Notes: a model not told the origin generated them from the sequence alone. 64,000 nt of DNA from Rubeoparvulum massiliense (GCF_001049895.1 NZ_CVPE01000006.1:890503-954502); one strand, 5' to 3'; shown: positions 1-9,580, counted from the first letter of the stretch. Program-made: numbers and translations.

Positions 1-678
1 GGTGATGGTAGCCCCACCTAAAGCAGCGAGCGCACCGCTGAACATCACAGCAATATAACGCATCCGAGACACATTGATCCCTAATGTATCAGCAGCGGCA
101 GGATGCTCACCTACAGAACGTAAACGTAAGCCAAATGGTGTTTTATAGAGTAAATACCAGGCAAGAAAAACAATAACAAATGCGATGATACTGGTTGGGT
201 AGAGGATGAAGAATGCCTTCCCAATATAAGGAATATCAGATAGAAGTGGAATCTCTACCTTACTAAAAACAGTACTTAACGTTTTTGTTTGCTTGGACCC
301 ACCAAAAAACTGCATAACCATGAAGATGGAGAAACCAAGGGCTAAGAAATTGATAGCCACACCACTTACCACCTGATCAGCATTAAAGGTAACGGAAGCA
401 ACGGCATGCAATAGTGAGAAAAGTATTCCCAGCAATACAGCGGCCAATAAGCCAATCCATGGTGAGTATGCTGCACCCCCCGTGGCATCAGCAACGAAAT
501 AGGTGACAACAGCGCTCGAAAATGCACCAATGACCATTAACCCTTCCAAACCAATGTTAACCACACCTGACCTTTCAGAGAAAACACCGCCAAGGGCTGC
601 AAAGATGAGGGCTGTGGAAAAAACAATGGTACTCTGTATTAAGCTGGATAGATCGGATAACCACTGAATATCACTCAC
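1..678 (-). CDS. nupQ: Nucleoside ABC transporter permease (NupQ-like), 3' end cut by window edge
   Basis: Membrane subunit of a BMP-type nucleoside importer. The reading frame opens with GTG at 678 (MSDIQWLSD...) and stays open to base 1, giving 226 codons without a stop, so the C-terminus lies outside the window. The start overlaps the stop of the preceding permease by 8 bases, with GGTGGT just upstream as the likely ribosome site, a sign of translational coupling. The protein is almost entirely hydrophobic and contains the conserved permease stretch GVVNIGLEG, which also appears as LFNIGVEG in the neighbouring permease. The two permeases would form the membrane channel together. The order lipoprotein-ATPase-permease-permease matches the guanosine transporter NupNOPQ of Bacillus subtilis; the exact substrate is inferred. 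Confidence 0.88.
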   Translation of the reverse strand, partial: MSDIQWLSDLSSLIQSTIVFSTALIFAALGGVFSERSGVVNIGLEGLMVIGAFSSAVVTYFVADATGGAAYSPWIGLLAAVLLGILFSLLHAVASVTFNADQVVSGVAINFLALGFSIFMVMQFFGGSKQTKTLSTVFSKVEIPLLSDIPYIGKAFFILYPTSIIAFVIVFLAWYLLYKTPFGLRLRSVGEHPAAADTLGINVSRMRYIAVMFSGALAALGGATIT

Positions 679-1798
679 CTGTAACACCACCTTCACCAAG
701 GTCACCCTGCTTCTTACCTTTTAGCTTCTTAAATGGCATACTCAAGGCCTTGATCACTGCCTTCACCATTGGTGATGCAGCAACGAAGAAGATGACGGAA
801 GCAATAATGATTTTGATCATTTCCGGTGGAATTTTAGCCACCGCATCCATGGTATTGGCACCATATTTTAAGGCACCAAAGAGCATCGCTGCTAAAACCA
901 CACCAATCGGTCCATTGGTTCCAATCAACGCCACAGCGATTCCATCAAATCCAAAGCCAGGTAGACCGGCATTCAATGCCCAATATCCATAAACACCAAG
1001 GGCTTCACTGGCACCACCTAGTCCAGCGATGAATCCAGAAATGACCATCGCTTTGACGATATTGGCTTTCACATTCATCCCAGCATATTCTGCTGCATCA
1101 GGGTTGAATCCTACTGCCCGTAATTCATACCCTGTTCTGGTCTTCCAGAGAATTAGATAGAAGACAAATGCCATGAGAAGAGCAACAAAAATACCCGTAT
1201 GTAAGCGAGCTCCTTCAAAAGTATCGCGTAACCAATCATTATAGAGGAGTGCAGAATCTTGAACACGCTCGGATCGCTCAGATGGTCCTTTTAAATAATA
1301 ACGGATCCAGTAGTTCGTAAAATAAAGGGCAATCCAATTCATCATAATGGTAGTAATAACCTCATGAACACCACGCCATGCCTTTAACAAACCGGGGATG
1401 ATGCCCCAGATTGCACCGAAGATTCCACCCATTAATACTGCTAAAGGTGCATGGATATACATGGGCAATCCATCTAAGGTGATCCCAATCCAGACAGCGC
1501 CCAGTGCACCTACCACAAATTGACCTTCCACACCGATATTAAAAAGGCCTGTTCGGAAGGCAAATGCCACGGCAAGACCTGTAAAGATCAAAGGTGTGAT
1601 GGCACGCAATGATTCACCCACATTATAGATATTACCAAACACCCCATCTAACAATGCACTATAGGCACGGATGGGATTATAACCTGCCAAAAGCATAATG
1701 ATTGCACCAAAGACAAGACCCATAATGATGGCGAAGATAGGGATGAGAACATTATCAGAGACAAACTTCCGATAGAGAAATGAAGTAACCCGATTCAT
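671..1798 (-). CDS. nupP: Nucleoside ABC transporter permease (NupP-like)
   Basis: First permease of the BMP-type nucleoside ABC importer, 375 residues. It has a short cytoplasmic N-terminus, about eight to ten hydrophobic segments, and the family stretch LFNIGVEGQ near residue 85. A charged tail rich in K and G (KKLKGKKQGD) ends the protein. The ATG overlaps the ATPase stop codon by one base (TAATG), and the last codons overlap the start of the second permease, so four genes form one tightly coupled unit. It belongs to the BPD_transp_2 permease family; purine nucleoside specificity rests on the operon architecture and not on residues I can read. Confidence 0.92.
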   Translation of the reverse strand: MNRVTSFLYRKFVSDNVLIPIFAIIMGLVFGAIIMLLAGYNPIRAYSALLDGVFGNIYNVGESLRAITPLIFTGLAVAFAFRTGLFNIGVEGQFVVGALGAVWIGITLDGLPMYIHAPLAVLMGGIFGAIWGIIPGLLKAWRGVHEVITTIMMNWIALYFTNYWIRYYLKGPSERSERVQDSALLYNDWLRDTFEGARLHTGIFVALLMAFVFYLILWKTRTGYELRAVGFNPDAAEYAGMNVKANIVKAMVISGFIAGLGGASEALGVYGYWALNAGLPGFGFDGIAVALIGTNGPIGVVLAAMLFGALKYGANTMDAVAKIPPEMIKIIIASVIFFVAASPMVKAVIKALSMPFKKLKGKKQGDLGEGGVTGE

Positions 1799-3330
1799 TA
1801 TGAAGCATCCCCCTTCCGTTCCACTGTTCCACCAGCCATCATCAGTCCTAGTTCTTCTTGCGTCGTCTCTTTCGGGTCAACGATCCCTACGATCTTTCCT
1901 TCAAATATTACGGCGATACGGTCTGATAAGTTGAAGATCTCGTCCAATTCAAGAGAGAGTAACAATACAGCTTTTCCATGATCACGTTGTTCAACGAGTC
2001 GTTGATGAATATACTCGATGGCTCCTACGTCCAATCCCCGAGTAGGTTGCGCTGCGATGAGTAGATCAGGATTCAAATTAACTTCCCTCGCAATAATCAC
2101 CTTTTGCTGATTTCCCCCAGAGAGGGACCTGGCAAAATAGTTTTCACGGCGAGGACGTACGTCAAACTCTTCCATCAGGACCTTGGCATCTTCCTTCACT
2201 TTACCGTAATCAATGAAGCCACGATGATTATATGTAGGACGATAATAAGATTTCAAGACCATATTCTCAGCCACGGTAAAGTTTAGAACAAGGCCACGTT
2301 TTTGACGATCCTCTGGAATATGACCCATACCATCCTCAGAAATCTTCCTTGGTTTTTCATTAAGTATACTTTTTCCTTTTAATAAAACCTGTCCTGACTT
2401 TGCCTTACGTAAGCCCGTTAAAACATCGATGAGTTCACTCTGACCATTTCCATCTACACCAGCAATCCCTAAGATTTCACCAGCATGCAATTCGAAGGAA
2501 ATCCCTTCTAAGGCAGGAATGCCACGATTATCATCTGCATATACCTGATCCACTACCAGAATTGGTTCTTTTACTTGAGCAGGTTGCTTATCCACTGTAA
2601 AGCTTACCTGACGGCCAACCATCTTAGCAGCCAAATCAGCTTCATCAGTCTGCGAGGTTTCAATCCGATCAATCATCTTACCGCGGCGAATGATGGTGAC
2701 TGTATCGGAGATTTCCATAATCTCCTTCAGCTTATGGGTAATCAAAATGATGGATTTGCCTTCATTAATAAGGTTACGCATGATCTGCATTAATTCCTGG
2801 ATTTCCTGTGGTGTTAATACAGCAGTGGGTTCATCAAAAATAATGATATCAGCGCCACGATAGAGCGTTTTCAAAATCTCTACCCGTTGTTGCATACCTA
2901 CAGAGATATCTCGAACCTTGGCAGTAGGATCAACTTGTAAGCCATACCGTTCCGAGAGCTCACGGACTTCACGTTCAGCTCGTTCATAGTCAATCTTTAA
3001 GCCAAACCATTTCTTTGGTTCCGATCCGAGAATAATGTTCTCCGTCACTGTAAACGGTTCCACAAGCTTGAAATGTTGGTGAACCATCCCGATCCCCAGC
3101 TGATTAGCATCATTGGGATTGCGGATTGCGACCTTTTGACCTTTGATATAAATTTCACCAGATGTTGGTTGGTACAAGCCAAAGAGGATATTCATCAACG
3201 TGGATTTTCCAGCACCGTTTTCGCCAAGCAAAGCGTGGATCTCCCCTTGCTTCACGATCAGATCAATGGAGTCATTGGCGGTAAAATCGCCAAACTTTTT
3301 CGTTATCCCTCTCATTTCAACTACATTCAT
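1798..3330 (-). CDS. nupO: Nucleoside ABC transporter ATP-binding protein with two ATPase domains (NupO-like)
   Basis: Energy-coupling subunit of the BMP-type nucleoside importer, 510 residues, a fused pair of ABC domains as in sugar and nucleoside importers. Domain 1 has a perfect Walker A (GENGAGKST, residues 36-44), a degenerate signature (ISVGMQQR) and Walker B (IIIFDEPTAVL). Domain 2 has a degenerate Walker A (GVDGNGQSEL) but a full signature (LSGGNQQK) and a changed Walker B (LLIAAQPTRGLD, with Gln where Glu/Asp-Glu is usual). Asymmetric sites of this kind are common in the family. It lies between the lipoprotein gene, from which a 13-bp stem-loop separates it, and the permease genes. 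Confidence 0.94.
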   Translation of the reverse strand: MNVVEMRGITKKFGDFTANDSIDLIVKQGEIHALLGENGAGKSTLMNILFGLYQPTSGEIYIKGQKVAIRNPNDANQLGIGMVHQHFKLVEPFTVTENIILGSEPKKWFGLKIDYERAEREVRELSERYGLQVDPTAKVRDISVGMQQRVEILKTLYRGADIIIFDEPTAVLTPQEIQELMQIMRNLINEGKSIILITHKLKEIMEISDTVTIIRRGKMIDRIETSQTDEADLAAKMVGRQVSFTVDKQPAQVKEPILVVDQVYADDNRGIPALEGISFELHAGEILGIAGVDGNGQSELIDVLTGLRKAKSGQVLLKGKSILNEKPRKISEDGMGHIPEDRQKRGLVLNFTVAENMVLKSYYRPTYNHRGFIDYGKVKEDAKVLMEEFDVRPRRENYFARSLSGGNQQKVIIAREVNLNPDLLIAAQPTRGLDVGAIEYIHQRLVEQRDHGKAVLLLSLELDEIFNLSDRIAVIFEGKIVGIVDPKETTQEELGLMMAGGTVERKGDAS

Positions 3331-3383
3331 ACCGTTACCTCCATTGGAAATCGCTTACGATGAACCAAATTTATTACATTGCA

Positions 3384-3414
3384 AGACAAGGCTAGCGCCC
3401 TGCTAGCCTTGTCT
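3384..3414 (-). other. Stem-loop between nupN and nupO (partial terminator or RNA stabiliser)
   Basis: A perfect 13-bp inverted repeat (arms 3384-3396 and 3402-3414, core GGCTAGC/GCTAGCC) encloses a 5-base loop in the gap between the lipoprotein stop and the ATPase start. On the transcribed strand it is not followed by a run of T, so it does not look like a full terminator. Such hairpins after binding-protein genes usually protect the upstream message so the lipoprotein is made in excess over the membrane subunits; that role is inferred. Confidence 0.7.
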
Positions 3415-3443
3415 GCACTTGCTCATCAGGTTCTTCTTAGCGA

Positions 3444-4517
3444 TTATTCAAGCGTTTCTGCAACAGTAATTTCACCGTTAACAATCTTTTCTTTATAGCT
3501 TTCAACTTCTGCTAGAACATCTTCTGAAATATTTGGGTTTTCAGCAGGAAGACCTACACCATTTTCGGCTAAGCCTAGGTGTACAACTTCGCCACCATTC
3601 CATTTGCCTTCGCTTAGATCCTTAGATACTTGGTAAACAGCTTCATCAACGCGTTTTACCATGGATGTTAAAGTAACTTCATCACCAAAAGTGATGGATT
3701 GGTCACGGTCTACACCGATAGCCCATACTTTTTCGCCTTTATCACGACGTTCTTTAACTTCACCGAATAGACCATCACCAGTTGCACCAGCTGCGTGGAA
3801 GACAATGTCAGCACCTTGGTCAAACATGGTTGCAGCAGCTTGTTTACCTTTATCAGGCGCATTGAATGCACCTGTATAGATAACGATTGGTTGAAGATCA
3901 GGGTTCACAGCTTTAACGCCTTGAACAAAGCCTGCTTCGAAACGTTTGATAACAGGAATTTCCATACCGCCGATGAAACCGATCTTACCTGTTTCTGTCA
4001 TCTTAGCAGCAACAACACCAACAAGGAAGGAACCTTCTTGTTCCTTAAAGAGAACTGGTGTTACGTTGGCAGGAATATCGCCGCTCAAGTCAGAGTCGAT
4101 GATCGCTAGCTTAGAGTCTTGATTTTGGTTAGCAACGTCACGGATGGAGTCTTCCATCAAGAAACCGATACCCCAAGTTAAATCCTTACCCTCTTTAACG
4201 AAACGGCTTAAGTTTGGTACATAGTCAGCATCAGATTGTGATTCGATGTAGTCAACATTGATGCCAGTATCGGCATTCAATTGTTGTAGACCTTCCCAAG
4301 CACTTTGGTTAAAGGAGTTATCATTGACACCACCAAGGTCAGTAACCATGGCAACATTCAATGCTGTCTCTTCTGCTGGTTGCTCAGCAGGTTGTTCTGC
4401 TGGTGTTTCTTCTTTTGGTTCTTTTGTTCCTTCATCCTTCGTACCACATGCAGATAACACCATAGTCATCGCTAAGGTTAGGACGAGGAACAGTGTAAGC
4501 CACTTGTTCAACTTCAT
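3444..4517 (-). CDS. nupN: BMP-family nucleoside-binding lipoprotein (NupN-like)
   Basis: Surface lipoprotein that captures nucleosides for the importer, 357 residues. A lipoprotein signal peptide is clear: KLNK, a hydrophobic core, then LSAC with the lipidated Cys at position 24. A flexible linker of E, P and A follows (about residues 30-50). The mature domain is of the BMP/PnrA type (VAMVTDLGGVNDNSFNQSA near residue 55, GIGFLMED, IGFIGGMEIP). The start ATG has GGGGG upstream. It is the first gene of the transporter operon, with about 200 non-coding bases in front. In B. subtilis the equivalent operon is controlled by CodY; I could not identify a CodY box here. Confidence 0.93.
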   Translation of the reverse strand: MKLNKWLTLFLVLTLAMTMVLSACGTKDEGTKEPKEETPAEQPAEQPAEETALNVAMVTDLGGVNDNSFNQSAWEGLQQLNADTGINVDYIESQSDADYVPNLSRFVKEGKDLTWGIGFLMEDSIRDVANQNQDSKLAIIDSDLSGDIPANVTPVLFKEQEGSFLVGVVAAKMTETGKIGFIGGMEIPVIKRFEAGFVQGVKAVNPDLQPIVIYTGAFNAPDKGKQAAATMFDQGADIVFHAAGATGDGLFGEVKERRDKGEKVWAIGVDRDQSITFGDEVTLTSMVKRVDEAVYQVSKDLSEGKWNGGEVVHLGLAENGVGLPAENPNISEDVLAEVESYKEKIVNGEITVAETLE

Positions 4518-4630
4518 TTTTTGTCAACCCCCATTTTTTACTTTTTAGAGTGAAATGACCTGTTCAATATGTAGTTTAAAAATAGCACAAGTCACCCCTC
4601 CATCCATGATTGTAACACAATTTCACAATA

Positions 4631-4662
4631 AGTTTAGCAAGAAAATGCGCAACTTTTGTCAA
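4631..4662 (-). promoter_or_regulatory. Weak candidate promoter of the nup operon
   Basis: A perfect -35 hexamer TTGACA is present (4657-4662 read on the minus strand). The only nearby -10-like sequence is TGCTAAACT (4631-4639), which gives a poor hexamer or an over-long spacer of 20. This is the sole A/T-rich candidate between spoIIIE and nupN, so the operon probably starts here, but the -10 is not convincing. No terminator for spoIIIE is visible in the same gap (4518-4720). Confidence 0.35.
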
Positions 4663-4720
4663 ATTGATACATATTCATCATAAATGAAAATCATATCAGA
4701 TGGAATATCCTGTTTTAATT

Positions 4721-7084
4721 TTACATGGAATGGATCTGATTTTGATCAGGACGTGGGACTAAAACTTCCCTGGGTTTACTTCCTTCATAGGGTCCCACCA
4801 CATTCTGGGCTTCTAGGGAATCCATGAGACGGGCAGCCCGGGTATAGCCAATGCGCAGACGCCGTTGCAGCATAGAGACAGAGGCACTCTGCGCTTCAAT
4901 CACAATGGAACGAGCTTGTTCATAGAGTTCATCCTCCACCTCAAACTCCACCATCTCTTCGCCAGGTGTAACCAGTAAATCTTCACGATAATGGACATCC
5001 TGTTGTGCTTTCACATGGCTTACCAGAGCTTCTACCTCGTCATCTGAGATAAATGCTCCTTGGATCCGAGTTGGCTTCGATTTCCCGACAGGCAGGTAGA
5101 GCATATCTCCACGCCCCAGTAACTTCTCTGCGCCACCCATGTCCAAGATGGTACGAGAATCTGTCTGGGATGAGACACCAAAAGCGATCCGCGACGGTAT
5201 ATTGGCCTTGATCACACCGGTAATGACATCAACCGATGGGCGCTGTGTCGCTAAGATAAGATGTATTCCTGCAGCACGAGCCATTTGTGCGAGGCGTGTG
5301 ATCGCTTCCTCTACATCACCTGGTGCCACCATCATCAAATCAGCTAACTCATCCACAATCACCACAATATAGGGTAAAGGTGAGCCTTCCTCATGCTGCG
5401 TCACCCACTCATTGTAACGGTCAATATCACGAATTCCTGTTCTAGCGAAGAGCTCGTAGCGCTGCTCCATCTCTTTCACAACTTTTTTCAAGACCATGGC
5501 AGCCTGCCTCGGATCAGTCACCACAGGTGATAATAAGTGAGGGATCCCATTATAAACCGTTAGTTCAACCATTTTGGGATCGACGAGAATTAATTTCACC
5601 TCATTGGGCTTTGCTTTGTAAAGGAGACTAGAGATAATCCCGTTAATACAGACACTCTTACCACTCCCTGTGGCTCCTGCCACCAATAAGTGGGGCATCT
5701 TGGTTAGGTTGCCTACCACAGGTTCACCTGAAATATCCCGACCTAAGGCGATGGAAAGGCGAGAGGTAGACTCCTGAAAGACAGGAGATTCTAAGACTTC
5801 CCGTAACCCCACAATGGCAATCTCCTCATTGGGCACCTCAATGCCTAGGGCAGCCTTCCCGGGAATAGGTGCTTCAATCCGGATATCCTTCGCTGCCAGT
5901 GCTAAAGCGATATCATCGGTGAGACTCACAATTCGGCTTACCTTAACCCCTAGCTCAGGCTGTACCTCATAGCGCGTCACAGCAGGGCCACGATGAATTT
6001 GGGTAACATGGGCGCGAACCCCAAAGCTATCCAGCGTACTTTCTAGCTTCTTCGCATTGCGCTGCATCACCTTATGATATGCTGAGTCTTGATTCGTCGA
6101 ACGAGTCTGTAGAAGGGAAAGCAATGGGAGCTGGTAGCTTTCATTCACCGGTTCTTCATGTGGGAATGGAAGCTCACCATCTTCTCCTTTCCAATTATTG
6201 CTGGAGGGATCATGGTTTTCCTTAATCGGTGTATTCACTGGTGCAGCTGGCTCCTGTACGGGGAAACGAACCTTCAATTGACTGCTTCCTGGTTCACTTA
6301 CGATTTCCATCCCATCATGCTCATTGTTGGAGGATGTCATTTGCATGAAATCATGAATAACTGGTTCACTCTTTTTCTCCCCTTCATGTGGAGAGATATT
6401 CTTCTCTTCCTCATGTGAAGTAGGGAGTGATTGATCCCCGGTACTAGATCGCTCATTGACAAGAGAGACCGCTTGATTTAGACGACTTAGAACCAATTTA
6501 TTTGTTTTGCTAAGACGAGCTTTAATACGTCGGAGTAGATCTACAAAAGAACGGCCAGTAAATAAGAGAAAGCCACTGATGAGGAGGAAGAGCATAAAAA
6601 TGACAGTGCCTGCAGTCCCCAATAAATAGGTAAGGCCTGCATAGCATACACCACCAATTAAGCCACCTCCCACCTCAATTGGCTCAGCTAACATCGCCTG
6701 TCGCCATACCTGATCCCAGGTTATATGAAGTATAGGTAGCTCCCCGAATTCAGCAAAAATGGTCTGGATAAAAATATGGTGATTGTAGAGCAAAATACTA
6801 AGAATAATAAACAAGGCTCCAGTCCAACGCATCGACCAACGTTGCGGCCAATGACGTTTCACCATCACATAAACAGCAAGGATAATCAAGAGTATGCTAG
6901 GGATAAAATCCCAATTACCAACGAGCATACGAGAGAAAAAGGCTAAAGACTGACCAACTGATCCCGAATGCGCAAGGGTAATCATGGCAATGAGTAGCAT
7001 CAATAAACCATAGATTTCATATTTTAAGGTGTCTAACCCTTTTTGTTGAGCCTTTTTCCTGCTCCTACGAACATTCTTCTTCAT
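4721..7084 (-). CDS. spoIIIE: DNA translocase SpoIIIE (FtsK/SpoIIIE family)
   Basis: ATP-driven DNA pump that moves the chromosome across the division septum, notably into the forespore. I chose ATG at 7084 because GGAGG lies eight bases upstream; a TTG at 7099 would extend the frame but has no properly spaced ribosome site. This gives 787 residues, the usual SpoIIIE length. Order: basic N-terminus, four membrane segments (about 20-180), a poorly conserved charged linker, then the motor with Walker [10 protein letters not shown] and Walker [13 protein letters not shown], and a C-terminal winged-helix gamma domain that reads sequence polarity ([19 protein letters not shown]). The call SpoIIIE over other FtsK paralogues rests on its place after tepA-ylzJ, as in Bacillus. 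Confidence 0.93.
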   Translation of the reverse strand: MKKNVRRSRKKAQQKGLDTLKYEIYGLLMLLIAMITLAHSGSVGQSLAFFSRMLVGNWDFIPSILLIILAVYVMVKRHWPQRWSMRWTGALFIILSILLYNHHIFIQTIFAEFGELPILHITWDQVWRQAMLAEPIEVGGGLIGGVCYAGLTYLLGTAGTVIFMLFLLISGFLLFTGRSFVDLLRRIKARLSKTNKLVLSRLNQAVSLVNERSSTGDQSLPTSHEEEKNISPHEGEKKSEPVIHDFMQMTSSNNEHDGMEIVSEPGSSQLKVRFPVQEPAAPVNTPIKENHDPSSNNWKGEDGELPFPHEEPVNESYQLPLLSLLQTRSTNQDSAYHKVMQRNAKKLESTLDSFGVRAHVTQIHRGPAVTRYEVQPELGVKVSRIVSLTDDIALALAAKDIRIEAPIPGKAALGIEVPNEEIAIVGLREVLESPVFQESTSRLSIALGRDISGEPVVGNLTKMPHLLVAGATGSGKSVCINGIISSLLYKAKPNEVKLILVDPKMVELTVYNGIPHLLSPVVTDPRQAAMVLKKVVKEMEQRYELFARTGIRDIDRYNEWVTQHEEGSPLPYIVVIVDELADLMMVAPGDVEEAITRLAQMARAAGIHLILATQRPSVDVITGVIKANIPSRIAFGVSSQTDSRTILDMGGAEKLLGRGDMLYLPVGKSKPTRIQGAFISDDEVEALVSHVKAQQDVHYREDLLVTPGEEMVEFEVEDELYEQARSIVIEAQSASVSMLQRRLRIGYTRAARLMDSLEAQNVVGPYEGSKPREVLVPRPDQNQIHSM

Positions 7085-7122
7085 CTCTCGATCCTCCAAA
7101 CTCCCAAGTATCCCATTTCTTT

Positions 7123-7132
7123 ATTATACCAT
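7123..7132 (-). promoter_or_regulatory. Extended -10 promoter candidate of spoIIIE
   Basis: A consensus extended -10 element TGGTATAAT lies about 40 bases upstream of the spoIIIE start. No good -35 hexamer sits at 17 bases, which is tolerated by extended -10 promoters. The position between ylzJ and spoIIIE suggests spoIIIE can be transcribed on its own. Confidence 0.6.
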
Positions 7133-7166
7133 ATTTTTTTCCACTCTTTACGTTAGCTCGTCCACA

Positions 7167-7397
7167 TCATGGATCGCTCTCCACCCAACTGGCGGGAATC
7201 CTTGTACCTGGTTGAAGTGCTGGATGAAGATAGTCCTCAAGGCTACCATTAATTAGCCGTACTAGTTGGTATTGCCTTGGCGCAATTTCTTCCACTAATA
7301 GCATCCTTCCACCAACACTTACTTCCTGTAATACGCCTCCACCTGCTTGATATCCTTCAAAGATCTTCTCTACGGGAATGACAGAATGGATAATCAA
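7167..7397 (-). CDS. ylzJ: YlzJ-like small protein
   Basis: Small protein of 76 residues, without signal peptide or membrane segment, of the YlzJ-like family. Its function is unknown. It lies exactly where ylzJ lies in Bacillus, between tepA and spoIIIE. The start ATG overlaps the tepA stop (ATGA), so it is translated together with tepA. Visible features are a central beta-rich segment ([21 protein letters not shown]) and a WVESDP end. The identification rests on size, context and resemblance to the family. Confidence 0.75.
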   Translation of the reverse strand: MIIHSVIPVEKIFEGYQAGGGVLQEVSVGGRMLLVEEIAPRQYQLVRLINGSLEDYLHPALQPGTRIPASWVESDP

Positions 7398-8179
7398 TGT
7401 TCCTCCCCCTTCCCCTGCTGATGGTATTGCTGAATCATCTGCTTTAGCTCTGTTAGTGCCTCACCAAGCCCTCCAACACGATCAATTAATCCAAGCCGCA
7501 CAGCATCTACACCGATCACGTTGGTGCCAACGTCCCGTGTCAATTCTCCGGTTTTGAGCATCAGGCGTTTAAAATCCTCCTCTGAGATGGAGGAATGACG
7601 TACAACAAATTGGATGACGCGATCCTGCATCTTATCTAAGTATTCAAAGGTTTGCGGTATTCCGATCACCAAACCAGTAAGACGAATGGGGTGGATGGTC
7701 ATGGTTGCTGTCTCTGTAATAAAAGAGGATTTACCGCTCACAGCAATGGGCACACCAATACTATGACCTCCTCCTACTACTAGTGTGACGGTGGGTTTGG
7801 TCATAGAGGCAATCATCTCAGCAATGGCTAACCCTGCTTCGACATCACCACCTACGGTATTCAAGATGATTAAGACTCCCTCGATCCTCGTACTTTGTTC
7901 TGCAGCAATGAGCTGCGGTAGAATATGCTCATACTTGGTGGTTTTATTCTGTGCAGGCAAATTGAGGTGACCCTCTATTTGACCAAAAATACTGATACAG
8001 AAGATGTTGCTCTCAATACTGGGTATCTTACTGGCCTGCCCCAATTCTTGTAATGTCGCTAGAGCTTCACTGCGATGATCAGGCGTAGGCTCGCCCTGGG
8101 GTGGGGACGGTGACTCATGTTGGTCTTCATCTCTCTCCGTCTCTCTCTCCTTCTGATCATGCTCTTGTCGCATCATCAT
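7394..8179 (-). CDS. tepA: ClpP-like serine protease TepA (translocation-enhancing protein)
   Basis: ClpP-class serine peptidase. In B. subtilis TepA/YmfB it is linked to protein export and degradation of small spore proteins. I chose ATG at 8179 because AAGGAG sits six bases upstream; the longer frame from 8230 has no ribosome site. This gives 261 residues. Residues 1-50 are highly charged (E, D, H, Q) and probably disordered. The ClpP fold follows, with a nucleophile-type Ser140 in GGHSIGVP and His163 in TMTIHP. It heads a two-gene unit with ylzJ and faces the divergent radical SAM gene. Confidence 0.85.
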   Translation of the reverse strand: MMMRQEHDQKERETERDEDQHESPSPPQGEPTPDHRSEALATLQELGQASKIPSIESNIFCISIFGQIEGHLNLPAQNKTTKYEHILPQLIAAEQSTRIEGVLIILNTVGGDVEAGLAIAEMIASMTKPTVTLVVGGGHSIGVPIAVSGKSSFITETATMTIHPIRLTGLVIGIPQTFEYLDKMQDRVIQFVVRHSSISEEDFKRLMLKTGELTRDVGTNVIGVDAVRLGLIDRVGGLGEALTELKQMIQQYHQQGKGEEH

Positions 8180-8222
8180 CACCTTCTCCTTTCTGCCAAA
8201 TGTAGTATGTGTAAACCAAAGG

Positions 8223-8290
8223 TGATTCATTCAAATTCTAGTATTATTGGAAGGATATATCCTGTAAAAGACAGATTTTTGAATGATTCA
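8223..8290. promoter_or_regulatory. Symmetric operator-like region between tepA and the radical SAM gene
   Basis: The divergent gap contains two copies of TTGAATGAWTCA in opposite orientation (8223-8234 on the minus strand, 8279-8290 on the plus strand, 11 of 12 bases alike). Almost exactly midway lies a perfect 12-bp palindrome AGGATATATCCT (8252-8263). This layout suits a dimeric regulator acting on both divergent genes. A TTGACG just downstream of the right arm could serve as a -35 for the plus-strand gene, but no clear -10 follows. The regulator is not identifiable. Confidence 0.4.
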
Positions 8291-8411
8291 TGAAGATTTG
8301 ACGAAAAGTATATCTTATATGCTCCTAGTGTGGTTAAGATATAGAAGGATTGAAAGCAAGCTCACCGTTGAGATAAGTATTATGGAGACCATGCAAAGGG
8401 AGGTAATACAG

Positions 8412-9512
8412 ATGAATATGATGCATGGAAATAACCAAGGCACTAAGACATTTACACCACGCTTGATCTTTTGGGAATTGACAGAAGGCTGTAACTTAAA
8501 ATGTAAACACTGTCGCGCAACTGCACAACCACAACGTAATAAGGATGAGTTGAGTACAGAGGAAGCTTATGAAATCATCAATCAAATCGCTGAGCATTAT
8601 CATCCTATTTTAGTACTCACAGGCGGGGAACCTCTCTATCGTCCGGATATTTTTGAAATCGCAAGCTATGCCAAAAAGAAAGGTCTCACCATTGCACTCG
8701 CCTCTAATGGCACACTGATCACACCAGAGATTGCCCAACACATTCGCGATGTTGGTTTTGATCGGGTGGCCATCAGCATTGATGGAGCTTGTGCCGCAAC
8801 CCATGATTCCTTCCGTGGTATTCCTGGTGCATTCGAAGCAGCACTCCGTGGAGCTCGCAACCTGACGAATGTCGGTGTACCATTCCAATTTAATACGACG
8901 ATTACGAAAAACGATGTAAATGAGCTGGAAGAGATCGTCCAACTAAGCTTACGTGAAGGTGCTGCAGCCCTCCATCTATTCATGCTCGTACCTGTAGGCT
9001 GCGGTGTGCAAATTGCCGATGAAATGATGCTACCAGCTGATGAGTATGAACGGGTATTGCGCTGGTTCTATGAGCAATCCCAAATTCATAATCTAGAGAT
9101 TAAAGCCACCTGTGCTCCCCACTATTACCGCATCATGCGCCAAGTAGCCAAAGAACGAGGAGAAAAAATTACCTTCGAGACCCATGGCATGTCAGCAGTA
9201 ACCAAGGGATGTCTCGCTGGAACAGCCGTTGCTTTTATCTCTCATAAGGGTGAAGTACGCCCCTGTGGCTATATGCCTTTGACTGCTGGTGATTTGAAGG
9301 AGCAAGATTTCCATACGATCTGGACTGAATCTGAACTCTTCGCAACATTGCGTGATCCTAATAAACTAGAAGGAAAATGTGGTGTTTGTGAATATATCAA
9401 TGTCTGCTCCGGCTGTCGCGCCCGCGCCTTGGCAGAAACAGGAAATGTTGTGGCTTCTGAGCCCTACTGTATCTATCAACCTAAGCGCTGGGAAGAAACA
9501 TCTGAAGTTTAA
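8412..9512 (+). CDS. Radical SAM/SPASM protein of the NirJ/AhbD (heme-maturation) type
   Basis: The only plus-strand gene of the window. I chose ATG at 8412 because GGGAGG lies eight bases upstream; the frame is open from 8283 but without a ribosome site. The 366-residue protein has the radical SAM cluster motif CNLKCKHC (Cys27, 31, 34), the SAM-binding GGEP motif, and a C-terminal SPASM-like region with seven Cys (GCLAG, PCGY, KCGVC, VCSGC, PYC) for additional iron-sulfur clusters. The sequence style (TEGCNLKCKHCRA, LHLFMLVPVGCG, CGVCEY) is that of NirJ and AhbD proteins, which alter propionate side chains of heme precursors. No other tetrapyrrole gene is nearby, so the substrate is open; other SPASM maturases are possible. 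It interrupts the usual rnjB-tepA neighbourhood and shares a terminator with rnjB. Confidence 0.8.
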   Translation: MNMMHGNNQGTKTFTPRLIFWELTEGCNLKCKHCRATAQPQRNKDELSTEEAYEIINQIAEHYHPILVLTGGEPLYRPDIFEIASYAKKKGLTIALASNGTLITPEIAQHIRDVGFDRVAISIDGACAATHDSFRGIPGAFEAALRGARNLTNVGVPFQFNTTITKNDVNELEEIVQLSLREGAAALHLFMLVPVGCGVQIADEMMLPADEYERVLRWFYEQSQIHNLEIKATCAPHYYRIMRQVAKERGEKITFETHGMSAVTKGCLAGTAVAFISHKGEVRPCGYMPLTAGDLKEQDFHTIWTESELFATLRDPNKLEGKCGVCEYINVCSGCRARALAETGNVVASEPYCIYQPKRWEETSEV

Positions 9513-9536
9513 GACGTTTCCTCTCAATATTAGAAG

Positions 9537-9580
9537 AAAAAAAGCCAGAATCCTTGTAAATAAGGAATTCTGGCTTTTTG
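9537..9580. terminator. Bidirectional terminator between the radical SAM gene and rnjB
   Basis: Hairpin with stem GCCAGAAT/ATTCTGGC plus CCTT/AAGG (one bulged base), loop GTAAAT, flanked by A-run on the left and T-run on the right. It therefore works as an intrinsic terminator in both directions and serves the convergent pair. Confidence 0.9.
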
